Shown here piece after piece: positions 61,813-64,000 of a DNA stretch of 64,000 nt. Below the pieces are notes generated by a model, which did no database searches, was not told where the DNA came from, and worked only from the letters and a program-made list of their open reading frames with translations. Position numbers and translations under genes: made by a program. The stretch's first letter is position 1, and every line of letters begins with the position of its first letter. The stretch is from Sulfopaludibacter sp035606355 (lineage in GTDB: Bacteria; Acidobacteriota; Terriglobia; Bryobacterales; Bryobacteraceae): NCBI GenBank assembly GCA_035606355.1, contig DATNFO010000015.1:293718-357717 (forward strand), in the 5' to 3' direction.

Positions 61813-63468
61813 CTAGCGGCCCGCCGCTCCGAGCTTTTTGGCTTTTTTTTCGAGAGCGGCAGCGCCGATCTCGAAGAACTCCTGTTGTGAAGTCAGGAAG
61901 GCGGTGACGGCGTTGAAAAACGGCACCAGTCCATCGCCATTCAATCGCCCTTCGCTCACTACACCAAAACCGGTCCACGCCGATTCAAGAATCTGAATCG
62001 CACGTTGAAACTTGACCCGTGCCGTTTTTGTCACGAATGGCGAGTTCTCTTCGAGATTCTTTGCCGAAGCAATTAGCTCCGATACGGCTGCGGCATACGA
62101 TTCAAAGTCCTCTTTGGAGAGTGTCGCCTTACAGGATTGTTCTCCCTGATGTTCCTGTGCGACGGCAAGGATGGTGTGGCTAAATTGCTTGTGGGCAGCG
62201 CTAAACGCCTCTGACGCCAATCGGTGCCGTTCAAATGCCTCTTTCCCCCGGAGAATCAGCCCGGTTGCGTCGTAAGCATCTCCCGGCACAGCCGAAGGGG
62301 GCCTCTTCTGTGTGTCACTCCCGAACGACATCTGGAACGCCGTCCACGCCTTGACGAACTCTTCCGCTGATCTGGGATTCGAGCAAATGTATCGCACGTC
62401 CAACCCGTCTCGGCTGCTAAAGAGCAAAGTGCCGTAGTGCGCTATCGGAATCTGATAATTGTCTCGAAACCGGCGATCCGGGCTTCCGTCCTTGTTGCAC
62501 TTGGCCCACGTGCGACCGACGATCTGCGAGTCCGAGGGGATCGGATCGGTCTCGGTAAACTGCGTCGATACAAACCGAAGCGTCACGTCACGGGACTCAA
62601 TCAAGGCGAAGGCTTGCTTCGACGCCCTATAAAGGATGAAGCCGGGGAAGATGTACATGTCTCCCCCGGTTCGATTGGGAAGGTGCGGCACCTTCTGGTC
62701 CCACTGAATCAGGTCACAGGAGTTGAGCGAGAACGGCAGCGGAGTCCGGGTCACGGCTGTGTTGGCGTTGGACCGTTCGGCAACCCGGTCAATCGCCTTC
62801 TCCGTCAGGACATTCCAGATCTTCTGAGATTCGGAAAGCACGGCGAATGCGTCACGCATCCGGTAGTACGGTTCGGCCTGTTCCCGATCAACAGCGATCT
62901 CGGTGGCGATGGTGGTCAACCGAAGTTGCTCTTGCAGTTCCTCCAGCTTGGCAGTGGCGGTTTCAGCGACTTCCTTCCGAGTGGCGAAGGATCGCTTGAA
63001 GACCTTTTTTAGAAGGAAACCCCGCTCCCAATTCTCGTACCGTCTCGTAGCAGTGTTCGCTTCGCTGGTGGCCGTCGAAACCTCACGGGTGAGTTCATCC
63101 CGCTCGTGGTAAGCCTCTGTTAGAAGCCGCCGTAGTTGCTCCAAGCTCTCGCTTGTGAGAAGTTCCGTGCTGGCGCTATGGATTTCTGTGCTGGATGCTG
63201 GTGAGACCGGAGATCCGGGCGGCGCAGCCGGAAAATCGGAATTACCTACGTCGGGAAGTTGACGATGAGGCGACGGAGATTGAGGACCACCGATCCTCTG
63301 CCGGTCCCAGATCCCGGTGCCGGGGATGCTGACGTTTCGGTAGACACCCCTCGGTCCCACGTTTACACTGAATGGCGCTGCGCCGAACGTCGCACTCAGG
63401 CCACGGTTGGTCAAATTCAGTTTAACGCCCGGTATTACCTTGAAACTCTTGCGGAAACGCCAACTCAC
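61813..63468 (-). CDS. DUF4236 domain protein with coiled coil
   Basis: 551 residues. Residues 1-53 (MSWRFRKSFKVIPGVKLNLT, GLSATFGAAP, then PRGVYRNVSIPGTGIWD) match the DUF4236 domain, short beta-rich repeats common on mobile elements. A coiled coil follows (about 110-190, EQLRRLLTEAYHERDELTREVSTATSEANTATRR), then a soluble domain with no recognised family. No TM segment. It is the first of the three-gene minus-strand unit. Phage- and plasmid-borne DUF4236 proteins are common, which fits an island. Confidence 0.7.
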   Translation of the reverse strand: MSWRFRKSFKVIPGVKLNLTNRGLSATFGAAPFSVNVGPRGVYRNVSIPGTGIWDRQRIGGPQSPSPHRQLPDVGNSDFPAAPPGSPVSPASSTEIHSASTELLTSESLEQLRRLLTEAYHERDELTREVSTATSEANTATRRYENWERGFLLKKVFKRSFATRKEVAETATAKLEELQEQLRLTTIATEIAVDREQAEPYYRMRDAFAVLSESQKIWNVLTEKAIDRVAERSNANTAVTRTPLPFSLNSCDLIQWDQKVPHLPNRTGGDMYIFPGFILYRASKQAFALIESRDVTLRFVSTQFTETDPIPSDSQIVGRTWAKCNKDGSPDRRFRDNYQIPIAHYGTLLFSSRDGLDVRYICSNPRSAEEFVKAWTAFQMSFGSDTQKRPPSAVPGDAYDATGLILRGKEAFERHRLASEAFSAAHKQFSHTILAVAQEHQGEQSCKATLSKEDFESYAAAVSELIASAKNLEENSPFVTKTARVKFQRAIQILESAWTGFGVVSEGRLNGDGLVPFFNAVTAFLTSQQEFFEIGAAALEKKAKKLGAAGR

Positions 63469-63624
63469 GAAGACCTACCTTCCGAGGGAACAAGATTACC
63501 AGCCTGAACGATCCGATTCAACTACGATGTGCCCAATCAAAACCGCCCAATCAGGTCGCCCTTCGGTAAAGCAGAACAAGCCTCTAATTGATCGCAGCCT
63601 ATGAACGTGATAGACTCGCCCACC

Positions 63625-63930
63625 ATGCGAATCGTCCAAGCTCTTCTGCTGTCGTTGGTGCTCATGGTCGGATCGGGTCTCGCCGCTGCAAAGGGCCGTT
63701 CCAGTTCAAACCACGCTGCAAAGACCAAGACCAGCAAACCGAAAGCATCTAAGGCCACGGCGAAGAGCGGTTCGGACGTGAGTGTCAGAGGTTATACAAA
63801 GAAGAACGGTACGCATGTGCAGCCGTCGAAGCGTAGCGCCCCGAATGGCACTCAGAAGGACAACTTCTCTACAAAGGGAAACGTCAACCCATACACAGGG
63901 AAGAAAGGCACGAAAACGCCTAAGAAGTAG
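63625..63930 (+). CDS. Small basic secreted protein
   Basis: 101 residues from the ATG at 63625, which starts a signal peptide (MRIVQALLLSLVLMVGSGLAAA); an ATG 24 nt upstream is possible. The mature part is Lys/Ser/Thr-rich and ends with the recognisable pattern VRGYTKKNGTHVQPSKRSAP...NVNPYTGKKGT, found in small exported proteins of many bacteria and phages, role unknown. It is divergent from the DUF4236 gene. 63931-64000 shows nothing further. Confidence 0.65.
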   Translation: MRIVQALLLSLVLMVGSGLAAAKGRSSSNHAAKTKTSKPKASKATAKSGSDVSVRGYTKKNGTHVQPSKRSAPNGTQKDNFSTKGNVNPYTGKKGTKTPKK

Positions 63931-64000
63931 ATGCGGAGGACTCGCCGCATCTGGCAGCTTGGGGAGCACCGCTTTCCATCTTGCGCCCGCACGGTGGACA

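Larger units (their letters stand above)
53821..64000. mobile_element. Putative genomic island inserted at tRNA-Asp (right end not seen)
   Basis: From the 3' end of the tRNA to the window edge, the gene stock changes to small hypotheticals, TIR proteins and DUF4236. The base composition looks lower in GC than the left side, and none of the host palindromic repeats occur. No integrase, transposase or second copy of the tRNA end is visible in the window, so the extent and mobility are inferred. The first 200 nt carry short repeated words that could be recombinase arm sites. Confidence 0.6.

Noticed and set aside
53821..64000. Prophage
   Set aside because: No capsid, terminase, tail or integrase genes are seen in this stretch, only small hypotheticals and TIR genes.

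Overview
The window looks like one contig from a GC-rich soil acidobacterium of the Solibacter/Bryobacter type. Support for this: two very large Oar-type TonB-dependent receptors with carboxypeptidase-regulatory N-termini, an ADOP-type MacB/FtsX permease, a DUF1501/DUF1800 pair, SBBP-repeat and BACON-repeat secreted proteins ending in the 'Solibacter' TIGR03437 domain, and many composite palindromic intergenic repeats. No rRNA or phylogenetic marker was checked, so the placement is inference from gene families.

Layout. 1-5.8 kb: the end of a gene, yggU, a small zinc-ribbon membrane protein, a Ycf48-like propeller and a translationally coupled TolC pair. 5.9-18.6 kb: TonB receptor, ADOP permease, B3-type metallo-beta-lactamase with a GOB-like Gln, a pseudokinase/coiled-coil protein and a second TonB receptor. 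18.9-26.9 kb: fabD, dCMP deaminase, small zinc proteins, a TPR protein, a TonB protein carrying a degenerate JAB-like domain, and DUF3079. 27-36.5 kb (minus strand): iminopeptidase-DUF1501-DUF1800, an AAA ATPase, an orphan antitoxin and an NtrB/NtrC-like pair. 36.7-53.6 kb: SBBP protein, CPBP protease, trpD, sucC, a giant BACON protein, nadD and cyclophilin, a glycyl-radical hydroxyproline dehydratase with its activase, a cytoplasmic trypsin-fold protease and an M2 peptidase.

53.7-64 kb: a tRNA-Asp gene followed by what looks like an integrated island. By eye it is less GC-rich, it lacks the host palindromic repeats, and it is full of small unknown genes. It carries two winged-helix/TIR proteins. 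One TIR gene sits in a tight four-gene cluster (57390-59607) that is the best candidate for an undescribed defence system. No integrase or right end is visible.

The second unusual theme is the repeat family in the host part. Hairpin mosaics (GACCGGTC or GGTACCGGCC arms, GGGA/TGGA loops) sit directly behind genes, in four cases appear to supply the TAG stop codon, and at three loci are associated with a partial duplication of the preceding gene's 3' end. Several host genes also have a -10 box 6-8 nt before the start codon, which suggests leaderless mRNAs.
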